From NCBI GenBank assembly GCA_965227045.1, contig OZ245718.1, positions 62,001-126,000 on the forward strand: a stretch of DNA of 64,000 nt, read 5' to 3'. Positions 14,375-22,728 of this stretch are shown here, one piece after another. The notes under the pieces are model-generated. The model worked only from the letters and a program-made list of their open reading frames with translations, ran no database searches and was not told the DNA's origin. The translations under genes and the position numbers were made by a program. The first letter of the stretch is position 1. Each line of letters begins with the position of its first letter. This stretch comes from UBA10649 sp965227045. GTDB lineage: Bacteria; Actinomycetota; Actinomycetes; S36-B12.

Positions 14375-15247
14375 GTGACGGTCCGCGCGAAGGAGCTGGT
14401 GCAGTGGGGCAAGCGCCTGGGCGGGGACCTGCGACGCACTCGCGCATCGTTGGCCGCCGGCGGCCTCGCGTACTTCGTGGCGCTGTCCATAGCGCCCGCC
14501 GCCATCGCGCTCGGCTCGATCGCGGGACTGTTCCTCGAACCGCAGGACGTGCGCGACGCGCTCGAGTCCCTGGCCGAACGCACGCCGGGCACGAACGAGC
14601 ACACGCAGTCCGCGATCAACGTGCTCGTCGGGCTGGTGGAGAGCTCCTCGGCGAGCGCGTTCACGGTGACGACCGTCGTGAGTGTGCTGCTCGCGATCTA
14701 CGCATCGTCGAAGGTTGTCCTCGGCACCCGCATGGCGATGAACAGCGCGTTCGGCGTGGTCGAGACACGCTCGGGGCTCGTCGAGCGCGGCATCTCTGCG
14801 GTCATCACCCTCGTCGGTTTGGTCGTCGCGGTCGGGCTGGTGATCGTGCTGACCGTCGTCCCTCGGATCCTCGACTGGCTCGGCGCCGGCGCGATCACCA
14901 CCTCCACGGGCAGTGGGCCGGTCGACTGGCTGATCATCCTCGTGCTCGTGTATCTCTCGGTGCGGTGGCTCATCCACCACGCTCCCAATCGCGACCAGCG
15001 CGTTCCGTGGACTGCGCCGGGACCGATTCTCGCGGCGCTGTGGATCGTCGGCGTAACCGGCGGGGTGGGGATCTACGCCCACTTCTCATCGAGCCTGGGT
15101 GCTGCGGTGCTCGTGCTCGGCACCGCGGTCGTGGTGCTCCTGTGGCTGTACCTGTGCTTCCTCGGACTGCTGTGGGGAGCCGCGATAGAGGCAGACCGGC
15201 AGAACCGACTCGCTACGACGAGAACCAGCGAGGCGGACCAGCGATGA
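14375..15247 (+). CDS. YihY/BrkB-family (UPF0761) membrane protein
   Basis: 290 aa integral membrane protein with about six hydrophobic segments. It matches the YihY/virulence-factor BrkB family: LAAGGLAYFVALSIAPAAIAL near residues 26-46, YASSKVVLGTRMAMNSAFGV in the middle, and a C-terminal VVLLWLYLCFLGLLWGAAIEAD. Members are not ribonucleases despite an old RNase BN label; their function is unknown. GTG start with aaggatga at 14363-14370. The C-terminal end overlaps the convergent 15213-15512 gene by 35 bp. Confidence 0.85.
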   Translation: MTVRAKELVQWGKRLGGDLRRTRASLAAGGLAYFVALSIAPAAIALGSIAGLFLEPQDVRDALESLAERTPGTNEHTQSAINVLVGLVESSSASAFTVTTVVSVLLAIYASSKVVLGTRMAMNSAFGVVETRSGLVERGISAVITLVGLVVAVGLVIVLTVVPRILDWLGAGAITTSTGSGPVDWLIILVLVYLSVRWLIHHAPNRDQRVPWTAPGPILAALWIVGVTGGVGIYAHFSSSLGAAVLVLGTAVVVLLWLYLCFLGLLWGAAIEADRQNRLATTRTSEADQR

Positions 15248-15512
15248 AAGCCGCGATGAAGGCGGCGAAGGCGCCGCCGATCCCGGCCGAGACCGCGCTC
15301 GTGAACGGCAGGATCAAGCCGACGAACCACGCGGCCACGCCCAGGCTCACTCCGGCGATCGCGGCGAACGCGAATCGGCCACCGCCCGCCTGAGGCTCAT
15401 TGCGCCGCGCGGCCGACTTGCCCGACCCCTTCGCGACGTCCGAGGAGGATGCGGGCTGCCCCGTGTTCCCGTTGATCTCGCGGAGCAGCTTCTCGATCTC
15501 GTCCTCGGCCAT
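15213..15512 (-). CDS. small two-segment membrane protein
   Basis: 99 aa. It has a cytoplasmic acidic/polar N-terminus (MAEDEIEKLLREINGNTG), a Lys/Arg patch (about 33-46), then two hydrophobic segments (about 48-68 and 72-93) and a short basic end (GPPRWFSS). No family recognised. It converges on the YihY-family gene with overlapping coding ends; whether the two proteins interact is unknown. Confidence 0.65.
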   Translation of the reverse strand: MAEDEIEKLLREINGNTGQPASSSDVAKGSGKSAARRNEPQAGGGRFAFAAIAGVSLGVAAWFVGLILPFTSAVSAGIGGAFAAFIAAFIAGPPRWFSS

Positions 15513-15612
15513 GCAGCAATTGTGCCCCACTGGAACTTCGATGTTTAGGCCGTGTTTGGGCTGGGCATCACGCGCGTGCTGGCATCCGAGGTCGGGGGAC
15601 CACGGGTCGCCA

Positions 15613-15651
15613 CAGCAGAAGGGCCCCGCCACGTGGCGGGGCCCTTCTGTA
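15613..15651 (-). terminator. terminator of the cold-shock gene
   Basis: Perfect stem AGAAGGGCCCCGCCAC / GTGGCGGGGCCCTTCT (about 15620-15651), with no unpaired spacer between the written arms, so the tip must open to form a loop. It is followed by a T/G-rich stretch on the minus strand, directly after the csp stop codon. Confidence 0.8.
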
Positions 15652-15666
15652 CGTCGATGCTGCGGG

Positions 15667-15870
15667 TCAGCCGATACGGACCTTGTCGGCCTGCGGTCCC
15701 TTGGGGCCTTGGACGATCTCGAACTCGACGACCTGATTCTCGTCCAGCGAGCGGTAGCCGTCGGACTGGATTGCCGAGTAGTGGACGAAGACGTCCGGTC
15801 CGCCGTCGGCCTGGGCAATGAAGCCGTAGCCCTTCTCAGCATTGAACCACTTCACGGTTCCTTGAGCCAT
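15667..15870 (-). CDS. cspA: cold-shock domain RNA chaperone
   Basis: 67 aa, the usual length of single-domain cold-shock proteins. RNP1 reads KGYGFIA (about 13-19) and RNP2 VFVHYSAI (about 28-35). It binds single-stranded RNA and DNA and melts secondary structure. The ATG at 15870 (MAQGTVKWFN) follows a ribosome site (aggagaatg region); a spurious upstream in-frame ATG exists at 15879. Divergent from argS; the 225 bases between them must hold both promoters and the csp leader. Confidence 0.95.
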   Translation of the reverse strand: MAQGTVKWFNAEKGYGFIAQADGGPDVFVHYSAIQSDGYRSLDENQVVEFEIVQGPKGPQADKVRIG

Positions 15871-16083
15871 GATGCACATTCTCCTTGCCGGGACTTCACC
15901 CCGGACGGTCGACCGGGACGCGGCCTAGCCGTTCAACCTCGTCCCGAATCTGTGCACATGCTCAGAGGATCAGATGCCTTGTCGTGCGTGCGGGCATCTC
16001 AGAACGGTGGTGCTGATCTGGCCTTGCCTGTGCGGATCGTACCCCGGCCGTGAGCAGGGCGGAATAGTTTTCTGGGCCGTCGA

Positions 16084-16089
16084 TAGGCT
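16084..16089 (+). promoter_or_regulatory. -10 box (TAGGCT), leaderless argS
   Basis: TAGGCT followed by six bases (cgtccg) and the GTG at 16096. Confidence 0.5.
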
Positions 16090-16095
16090 CGTCCG

Positions 16096-17754
16096 GTGAC
16101 CCCCGATGAGCTCTCCGCGACCGTGTCCGACCTCGTGTCGAGGCTGCGGGACGAGCGCCTGATCGACGTCGACTCGCTGCCCGCCGTGCGCGTTGAGCGG
16201 CCGAAATCGCGCGAGCACGGCGACTACGCGACGAACGTGGCGCTGGCGCTCGCCAAGCAGGCGAACATGCCACCGCGTGAGCTCGCGGCCCTGCTCGCCG
16301 GGCGCCTTGCCGAGGTACCGGGCATTGCCAGCGCCGAGATCGCGGGACCGGGCTTCATCAACATCAGGCTCGACAGTGCCACGCAGGGCGAGCTCGCGCG
16401 GACGGTCGTCGAGGCGGGACCAGCGTGGGGACACGGCACGGCCCTGGCCGGACGGGTGGTCAACGTCGAGTTCATCTCGGCCAATCCCACCGGCCCCCTG
16501 CACCTGGGCCACACCAGATGGGCCGCAGTGGGAGACGCGATCGCGCGAGTACTCGCGGCCGCGGGCGCCGACGTGTCGACGGAGTTCTACATCAACGACC
16601 GCGGCGTGCAGATGGAGCGGTTCGGGGACTCCGTGATGGAGGTCGCCCACGGTCGGCCGGTTCCCGCAGACGGCTATCACGGCGGCTACATCCTGGATCT
16701 CGCCGCTCGCATCGTGGCCGAGCAGCCCGACATCCTCACCCTTCCGCACGACGAGCAGCGGCTGGCCTTCCGCGAGTCGGCGTACGCCCTCCAGCTCGCA
16801 CAGCAGCGCGAGGTGCTGGAGCTGTTCCGCACGCACTTCGACGTCTGGTACTCCGAGCTGTCCCTGTACGAGTCCGGCGCGGTCGAGCGGGGCATGCAGA
16901 AGCTCCGGGACCAAGGACGCGTGTTCGAGGAGGGGGGCGCGGTCTGGCTGCGCACGTCCGACTTCGGCGACGACAAGGACCGGGTCCTCGTCAAGGCTGA
17001 CGGCGAGAACACCTACTTCGCCGCCGACACCGCCTACTACGTCGACAAGCGCGCGCGCGGCTTCGACCTCGTCATCTACCTGCTCGGTGCCGACCACCAC
17101 GGGTACGTCAACCGGCTGCGCGCGGTCGCGGCATGCGCCGGCGACGACATGGACGCCAATATCGAGGTGCTCATCGGCCAGCTGGTGAAGATCGTGCGCG
17201 GCGACGAGGAGATCAAGCTCTCCAAGCGGGCCGGCACCATGGTGACTCTCGAGGAGCTCGTCGAGGAAGTCGGCGTCGACGCCGCGCGCTACTCGCTCAT
17301 TCGCTATCCGGTGGACTCTCCTCTGACGCTCGATCTCGAGGAGATCATCAAGGCGACGAGCGACAACCCGGTGTTCTACGTGCAGTACGCGCACGCACGC
17401 ATCGCGTCGGTGCTGCGCAACGCCGCCGAGCTGGGTATCGACTGGCGGGCCGCGGAGTTCGATCCAGCCCTGCTCGATCACGAGCGGGAGAACAACCTCC
17501 TGGGCATGCTCGCCGAGTTCCCACGCGTCGTGGCGACGGCTGCGGAGCTGCGCGAGCCGCACCGCGTCGCGCGCTACCTGGAGGACCTCGCCACGGCGTA
17601 CCACCGGTTCTACGACGTGTGCTGGGTGCTGCCACGCGGCGACGAGGAACTCGCCGGGATCCACGTCGCGCGGCTGTGGCTGTGCGCGGCGTCGCGTCAG
17701 ACGATCGCCAACGGCCTCGACCTCGTCGGCGTGAGCGCCCCCGACCGCATGTAG
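16096..17754 (+). CDS. argS: arginyl-tRNA synthetase
   Basis: 552 aa class I synthetase charging tRNA-Arg. Order of parts: N-terminal Add-1 domain, catalytic Rossmann fold with HLGH at about 136-139 (HIGH motif, after SANPTGPL), KLSKRAG at about 374-380 (KMSKS equivalent), and a helical DALR anticodon-binding domain to the end. The length is normal. A GTG start with a -10 box six bases upstream predicts a leaderless message. A tRNA-Arg gene lies 1.8 kb upstream. lysA follows after a perfect palindrome. Confidence 0.96.
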   Translation: MTPDELSATVSDLVSRLRDERLIDVDSLPAVRVERPKSREHGDYATNVALALAKQANMPPRELAALLAGRLAEVPGIASAEIAGPGFINIRLDSATQGELARTVVEAGPAWGHGTALAGRVVNVEFISANPTGPLHLGHTRWAAVGDAIARVLAAAGADVSTEFYINDRGVQMERFGDSVMEVAHGRPVPADGYHGGYILDLAARIVAEQPDILTLPHDEQRLAFRESAYALQLAQQREVLELFRTHFDVWYSELSLYESGAVERGMQKLRDQGRVFEEGGAVWLRTSDFGDDKDRVLVKADGENTYFAADTAYYVDKRARGFDLVIYLLGADHHGYVNRLRAVAACAGDDMDANIEVLIGQLVKIVRGDEEIKLSKRAGTMVTLEELVEEVGVDAARYSLIRYPVDSPLTLDLEEIIKATSDNPVFYVQYAHARIASVLRNAAELGIDWRAAEFDPALLDHERENNLLGMLAEFPRVVATAAELREPHRVARYLEDLATAYHRFYDVCWVLPRGDEELAGIHVARLWLCAASRQTIANGLDLVGVSAPDRM

Positions 17755-17772
17755 CGACGTCTCACCCCCGCG

Positions 17773-17829
17773 CGACCTTGAGGTTGGCGTGGAAACGCGG
17801 GTCGAAAACCCACGCCAACCTCAAGGTCG
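17773..17829. repeat. 20-bp perfect inverted repeat
   Basis: CGACCTTGAGGTTGGCGTGG at 17773-17792 and its exact complement at 17810-17829, with a 17-base loop. No T-run on either side. It lies between argS and the lysA promoter; it could be a Rho-independent end without a tract, a protein site or a repeat element. Confidence 0.75.
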
Positions 17830-17852
17830 GCGAGGTGGGTTGGGGTGTGCCC

Positions 17853-17858
17853 TAGCCT
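17853..17858 (+). promoter_or_regulatory. -10 box (TAGCCT), leaderless lysA
   Basis: TAGCCT followed by six bases (tgcgtc) and the GTG at 17865. Confidence 0.5.
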
Positions 17859-17864
17859 TGCGTC

Positions 17865-19280
17865 GTGCGCGCTCATCCGGCAGGACCCCGTCACGGCGAC
17901 GTCGTCGCGTCGACGGGTCCCACGCCGCGCCCCTCGTCCGGCGCCGAGCTCAACACGTTGTCGCACGGCATCTGGCCGTCGAGTGCTATCCGTAACGTCC
18001 ACGGCGCGATCGAGATCGGCGGCGTCGACGTCCGCGATGCGGTCGAGGCCTACGGCTCGCCGCTGTTCTTGTTCGACGAGGCCGATCTGCGCAGTCGCGC
18101 ACGCCAGTACCGCGCGGCCTACGTCGACTCCGGAGCGCGACTGGTCTATTACGCGGCAAAGGCCTTCCTGGCGACGACAGTCGCACGCTGGGTGACCGAG
18201 GAGGGGCTGGGCATCGACGTTGCCTCCGGCGGCGAACTCGCGGTCGCGCTCCGCGCCGGCGTTCCCGGTGACCGGCTGCTGATGCACGGCAACAACAAGT
18301 CGATGACCGAGATCGAGGCGGCCATCGCCGCCGGTGTCGGCCGGATCGTCGTGGACTCCTTCGAGGACATAGTCCGTATCGCGGATGCCGCTGGTCGCGC
18401 GGGCATCGTGCAGCCGGTACTCGTCCGGGTGACGGTGGGAGTCGAGGCGCACACGCACGAGTTCATCGCAACCGCGCACGAGGATCAGAAGTTCGGGCTG
18501 TCCGTATCGTCGGGCGCCGCGGCCGAGGCGGTCCGTCGTATTGCCAAGCTCCCGACTCTTGCGCTCGTGGGCCTGCACTCGCACATCGGCTCGCAGATCT
18601 TCGATGCCGCGGGCTTCGAGGTATCAGCAGCCCGGGTCGTCTCCTTCGCGCAGCACCTGTGGGACGAGCAGGGCATCGAGATCGAGGAGATGAACCTCGG
18701 CGGCGGCATGGGCATCGCGTACGTCGACGGGGACGACCCGCTCGACGTCACCGACATGGCCCATCAGATCGGCGACATCGTGGGCAAGGAGTGTGCGGCC
18801 GTCGGGATTCCCATGCCTGCGCTCGCCTTCGAGCCCGGTCGAGCCATCGTCGGCCCAGCGGCCGTCACGGTCTACGAGGTCGGCACGGTGAAGCCGGTCG
18901 AGATCGGCAACGGCGTGATCCGCACCTATGTGTCCGTCGACGGTGGAATGAGCGACAACATCCGCACCGCGTTGTACGACGCTGACTACACCGTGACCCT
19001 CGCCTCCCGTGAGTCCTCGGCCGAGCCGGCGCTGTGTCGCGTCGTGGGAAAGCACTGCGAGTCCGGCGATGTGGTCGTGCGCGACGCATGGCTGCCCTCG
19101 GACCTTGCGCCGGGCGACCTGCTCGCGGTTGCGGCCACCGGCGCGTACTGCCGGTCGATGGCGTCGAACTACAACTACCTGCCGCGACCTGCCGTGGTGT
19201 CGGCGAAGGATGCGGTGCTCAGCGTGGTGCTCCGGCGGGAGACGGTCGACGACCTGCTCGCCCTCGATCCGGGCGCCTGA
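17865..19280 (+). CDS. lysA: diaminopimelate decarboxylase
   Basis: 471 aa PLP enzyme catalysing the last step of lysine synthesis (meso-DAP to L-lysine). The PLP lysine is Lys99 in YYAAKAF; the barrel carries HSHIGSQI and LGGGMG, the C-terminal domain GGMSDNIR and ATGAYCRSMASNYN. A 50-residue actinobacterial extension precedes the domain. GTG start, leaderless. It begins the lysA-hom-thrC-thrB aspartate-family set, but here two aquaporin-type genes on the opposite strand separate it from hom. Confidence 0.95.
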   Translation: MRAHPAGPRHGDVVASTGPTPRPSSGAELNTLSHGIWPSSAIRNVHGAIEIGGVDVRDAVEAYGSPLFLFDEADLRSRARQYRAAYVDSGARLVYYAAKAFLATTVARWVTEEGLGIDVASGGELAVALRAGVPGDRLLMHGNNKSMTEIEAAIAAGVGRIVVDSFEDIVRIADAAGRAGIVQPVLVRVTVGVEAHTHEFIATAHEDQKFGLSVSSGAAAEAVRRIAKLPTLALVGLHSHIGSQIFDAAGFEVSAARVVSFAQHLWDEQGIEIEEMNLGGGMGIAYVDGDDPLDVTDMAHQIGDIVGKECAAVGIPMPALAFEPGRAIVGPAAVTVYEVGTVKPVEIGNGVIRTYVSVDGGMSDNIRTALYDADYTVTLASRESSAEPALCRVVGKHCESGDVVVRDAWLPSDLAPGDLLAVAATGAYCRSMASNYNYLPRPAVVSAKDAVLSVVLRRETVDDLLALDPGA

Positions 19281-19287
19281 ACGACAG

Positions 19288-20418
19288 CTACTTCTTGCGG
19301 CCCGTCTTGCCGTGCTTGTCGGTGACCTTTACCTGAACGGTCACCGTTGATTCCGATTTCCGCTTCGACTTGCCCTTCGCCTTCTGGGCTTTGCGCTTCT
19401 TGTCCTTGGCCTTCGCGTTCTTACTCGTGTCCTTTGCCTTCTTCTTCGGCGCGTCCGGCCTCCCTGCTGCTCCGCTGAATGCCGACGCGTGGCGCGCCGG
19501 GGCGACCTCCCGTCGCAGCGGGAATGGCGAGGGGGCTGGTGCCGGCGGGAACGGAGCGACCACGCGAGTTGCGGGCTGGGCGACCCGGGTCGAGGTCAGA
19601 ACCGACCGAGGCGGGAGTGGCTTCGAGGTCGTGGACTCAACGGAAGCGAACACGAGTGGTCGAGACTCCTCGGGAACCTCGGCCTGCGGCAGGTCGATCT
19701 CCAGCGGATCCGACTCGGCCTCCACCACCGGCTCGGGATCTCCCGCGACCACCGGCTCAGGCTCGGGCTCTGGCGCGACCGCGGGCTCGGGCTCGGGGTC
19801 AGGCCCGAGATCGGGCTCGGGGATGACCATCGGTCGCGGCGCCACCGCGACAGGAGCAACCGGCGGCGCAGGCGTGACGGCGGCGCGAGCGGGAGCCGCG
19901 GTCGCGAGCACGAGGTGGCCCGGCGTGGCGAAGATCGCGACGAGGGCGGCGCCAAGCAGGGGCGTGGCCAGGAGCAGGACCGACAGCAGCCCGGCGATGA
20001 GGAGATCGAGCATGACCAGGCCGGTGCCATCCACGGTGGTCGTGCTCGGACTGAGGGAGATGTCCAGACCGGTCGCCCATGGCACGAAGAAGTAGAGGGC
20101 GACGCCGGCGCCGATCGCTCCAATCGCCTGCCCGATCCACGAGTCGACGGCCGTGTCGATGGCAACGGAGCGGCGCCTAGCGAGCGCAAACGTCACTGCT
20201 GGGCGCAGGTGGATACGGGAGAAGGGCCCAACCGAGGCGGCGACGCCGAGCAGCACGAGGCCGGCGACGCACAAGCCCGCCATGACGCTGGTACCGGGAG
20301 ATACGCCCGGCAGTCCGACCTTCGCGGCGACGGCGATGACGGCACCCCCGACGGCCAAGAAGACGAGGAGGAACGCGCCCACGCATTCGGCGATGAGCGT
20401 TCGGATGTTCGTCGACAC
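19288..20418 (-). CDS. truncated aquaporin-like membrane protein with Pro/Glu and Lys-rich tail
   Basis: 376 aa. Residues 1-165 align closely with the first half of the neighbouring aquaporin (AECVGAFLLVFLAVGGAV against AEFVGTFLLVFLAVGAAV), but the first NPA box is RPA (72-74) and the second pore half is missing. Hydrophobic segments continue to about 175; then come a Pro/Glu-rich region (about 185-260) and a tail of Lys-rich repeats (about 335-376). It cannot form a normal water pore. It looks like a duplicated, remodelled channel scaffold, possibly an envelope-linked protein. The GTG at 20418 is spaced eight bases from gagagga; GTG 20424 is the alternative. Confidence 0.7.
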   Translation of the reverse strand: MSTNIRTLIAECVGAFLLVFLAVGGAVIAVAAKVGLPGVSPGTSVMAGLCVAGLVLLGVAASVGPFSRIHLRPAVTFALARRRSVAIDTAVDSWIGQAIGAIGAGVALYFFVPWATGLDISLSPSTTTVDGTGLVMLDLLIAGLLSVLLLATPLLGAALVAIFATPGHLVLATAAPARAAVTPAPPVAPVAVAPRPMVIPEPDLGPDPEPEPAVAPEPEPEPVVAGDPEPVVEAESDPLEIDLPQAEVPEESRPLVFASVESTTSKPLPPRSVLTSTRVAQPATRVVAPFPPAPAPSPFPLRREVAPARHASAFSGAAGRPDAPKKKAKDTSKNAKAKDKKRKAQKAKGKSKRKSESTVTVQVKVTDKHGKTGRKK

Positions 20419-20454
20419 GTGCACTTTCCTCTCGGTCAGCAGGTGGTGAGCGAG

Positions 20455-20494
20455 GAGCCGGCCCACGAACGCAGCAGCATCCGTGGGCCGGCTC
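20455..20494 (-). terminator. hairpin between the two aquaporin-type genes
   Basis: 13-bp perfect arms GAGCCGGCCCACG / CGTGGGCCGGCTC with a 14-base loop, just after the aquaporin stop codon. Likely ends the aquaporin message. Confidence 0.65.
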
Positions 20495-20499
20495 GACGA

Positions 20500-21249
20500 C
20501 TACTCGCGCTCGGAGCCTGCGACCAGCGGCTCGGGCTCCTCGACCGTGGTTCGCGTGAGCTTCCACACGATCACGGCGACAACCGAGCCGACGAGCGGGG
20601 CCACGATGAACAGCCACACCTGGCTCATCGCGACACCGTTTCCGGCGAAGAGTGCCGGGCCGAAGGACCGTGCCGGGTTCACCGACGTGCCGTCCAGCGG
20701 GATGCCCACGAGGTGGACGAGCGTCAGGGTGAGGCCGATCGCCAGTCCGGCGAATCCGGGCGCCGCGATGCGCTCGGTGACGAGCAGGATGACGAGCACG
20801 AACGCACCGGTGAGGAGCACCTCGAGAAGGAACGCACCGCCGAGATTGATCGCACCGTTGTCGTAGGAGTTCGTGCCGAGGCCGCCCGTGTAGTCGGTGA
20901 TACCGCCCTTGGAGACCATCAGCTTGATGACGGCGGCACCGGCGATGGCGCCGAGGAACTGCGCGATCCAGTAGCCGACCGCCTCGCTGGCGGGCATGCG
21001 GCGACCGAGCAGCATGCCCAACGTCACGGCGGGGTTGACGTGAGCACCCGAGACCGGCCCGAATGCGTACGCGATGCCGAGCAGGACAAGACCGAAAGCC
21101 AGGGCGACGCCGACGACTCCGTTGCCAGGCCCATTGCCCTCCACGCCGACCTTCGCGGCGATGCCGAAGACCGCAGCGCCGACGGCGAGGAAGACGAGCA
21201 GGAAGGTGCCGACAAACTCGGCGACGAGCTTGCGAGTGGCGGTGTTCAT
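20500..21249 (-). CDS. aqpZ: aquaporin (AqpZ-like MIP channel)
   Basis: 249 aa, six membrane segments and two half-helices. Both pore boxes are intact: NPA at 72-74 and NPA at 191-193, the latter followed by the selectivity-filter Arg194 in NPARSFGPAL. This is the water-selective pattern rather than the glycerol-facilitator NPARD. It should conduct water across the cytoplasmic membrane. Start ATG at 21249 after ggaggagatct; in-frame codons further upstream lack a ribosome site. Parent of, or sister to, the remodelled paralogue next door. Confidence 0.9.
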   Translation of the reverse strand: MNTATRKLVAEFVGTFLLVFLAVGAAVFGIAAKVGVEGNGPGNGVVGVALAFGLVLLGIAYAFGPVSGAHVNPAVTLGMLLGRRMPASEAVGYWIAQFLGAIAGAAVIKLMVSKGGITDYTGGLGTNSYDNGAINLGGAFLLEVLLTGAFVLVILLVTERIAAPGFAGLAIGLTLTLVHLVGIPLDGTSVNPARSFGPALFAGNGVAMSQVWLFIVAPLVGSVVAVIVWKLTRTTVEEPEPLVAGSERE

Positions 21250-21430
21250 AGATCTCCTCCAAGTGGGCCGGCGTGGGTCACCGGCCAGCGATGCGCTCAT
21301 GGTCCCGCGAGAGGCGCGAATCGTCGGGAGGCGCGCTGTTGCGCACGACGGGCTTCGTGAGGGGGTTCGCGAGGGTGACCCGCCACCTGAGAGGCTGTCC
21401 TCCTGTCAATCCCCACCGCGGAGGGCTCCG

Positions 21431-22726
21431 ATGCCGTCGAACGACCGTTCGTTGGCCGTTGCGCTGCTTGGCGGCGGCACGGTGGGCGCGGCCGTGGCGC
21501 ATCTGCTCGTCGCCAATGCGCACGATCTCGAGGAGCGCGTCGGCGCGCCAGTCGTGCTCTCGGCTGTTGCGGTACGCGATGCGACGAGGCCCAGGCCGGG
21601 CATCCCGTCCGCGCTGATCACGGCGGACGCCGCAGCAGTGGCCGCAAGCGGTGCCGACATCGTCGTGGAGGTCATGGGTGGCATCGAGCCGGCGCGCACG
21701 CTGATCCTCGCGGCCATGGAGGCCGGCTCCAGCGTGGTCACGGCGAACAAGGCGTTGCTCGCGGCGGACGGCGCGACCCTCTACGAGGCGGCGGAGCGCA
21801 ACGGTGTCGACCTGTACTTCGAGGCGGCTGTTGCTGGTGCGATCCCGCTCCTGCGACCGCTGCGCGAGTCGCTCGCCGGCGACCGGGTGACGAAGGTTCT
21901 CGGCATCGTCAACGGCACGACGAACTTCATCCTCACGAAGATGGACGAGGAGGGCGCGGACTACGCGGATGCCCTGGCCGAGGCTCAGGCTCTGGGATAC
22001 GCCGAGGCCGACCCGACCGCTGATGTCGGCGGCCACGATGCAGCCGCGAAGGCTGCAATCCTCGCCGAACTTGCATTCCATACTCGCGTGACGATGGACG
22101 ACGTCTATCGCGAGGGGATCACCGAGGTCACCGCGGAGGACATCCGCGCCGCACAGCAGATGGGTTTCGTCATCAAGCTGCTCGCCGTGGCCGAGCTGCG
22201 CGACGACGGCGTCGTCGTCCGCGTGCATCCGGCGATGGTTCCGCGGAGTCATCCGCTGGCCAGCGTCCGCGGCGCATTCAATGCGGTGTTCATCGAGGCC
22301 GAGGCGGCGGGCGAGGTCATGTTCTACGGACGTGGTGCTGGCGGAGCGCCTACGGCCAGCGCGGTGATGGGCGATGTCGTCAGCGCGGCCCGCAACAAGG
22401 TCACTGGCGGGCGTGGTCCGGGGGAGAGCACCTACACCAAGCTCCCGGTGCTGCCGGTTGGCGAAGCGCTGACGCGCTACTACGTCAACCTCGACGTCGC
22501 CGACAAGCCGGGCGTGCTTGCGAGCATCGCGTCCGCCTTCGCCGACAACGGAGTGAGCATCCAGGTCGTCAGGCAGGACGGGCACGGCGACGATGCCGGC
22601 CTGATCGTGCGCACCCATCGGGCCAGCGACGCGGCACTGCGCAAGACCGTGGAGCAGCTGAGTGGCCTCGACACGGTCAAGAAGGTTCTGGGAGTCATGC
22701 GAGTCGAGGGTGAGGCGGGCGCGTAG
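21431..22726 (+). CDS. hom: homoserine dehydrogenase
   Basis: 431 aa. NAD(P)H-dependent reduction of aspartate semialdehyde to homoserine. Nucleotide-binding GGGTVG at 14-19, catalytic core with TANKALLA and GTTNFILTKM, and a C-terminal ACT domain (about 355-425, NLDVADKPGVLASIASAFAD) for feedback control by threonine. The ATG at 21431 follows a ggaggg. First gene of hom-thrC-thrB; thrC begins two bases after its stop. Confidence 0.95.
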   Translation: MPSNDRSLAVALLGGGTVGAAVAHLLVANAHDLEERVGAPVVLSAVAVRDATRPRPGIPSALITADAAAVAASGADIVVEVMGGIEPARTLILAAMEAGSSVVTANKALLAADGATLYEAAERNGVDLYFEAAVAGAIPLLRPLRESLAGDRVTKVLGIVNGTTNFILTKMDEEGADYADALAEAQALGYAEADPTADVGGHDAAAKAAILAELAFHTRVTMDDVYREGITEVTAEDIRAAQQMGFVIKLLAVAELRDDGVVVRVHPAMVPRSHPLASVRGAFNAVFIEAEAAGEVMFYGRGAGGAPTASAVMGDVVSAARNKVTGGRGPGESTYTKLPVLPVGEALTRYYVNLDVADKPGVLASIASAFADNGVSIQVVRQDGHGDDAGLIVRTHRASDAALRKTVEQLSGLDTVKKVLGVMRVEGEAGA

Positions 22727-22728
22727 TC

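Noticed and set aside
15970..17664. 564-codon open frame antisense to argS
   Set aside because: A GC-bias shadow: His/Arg/Val-rich without motifs, while argS on the other strand has all class I signatures.
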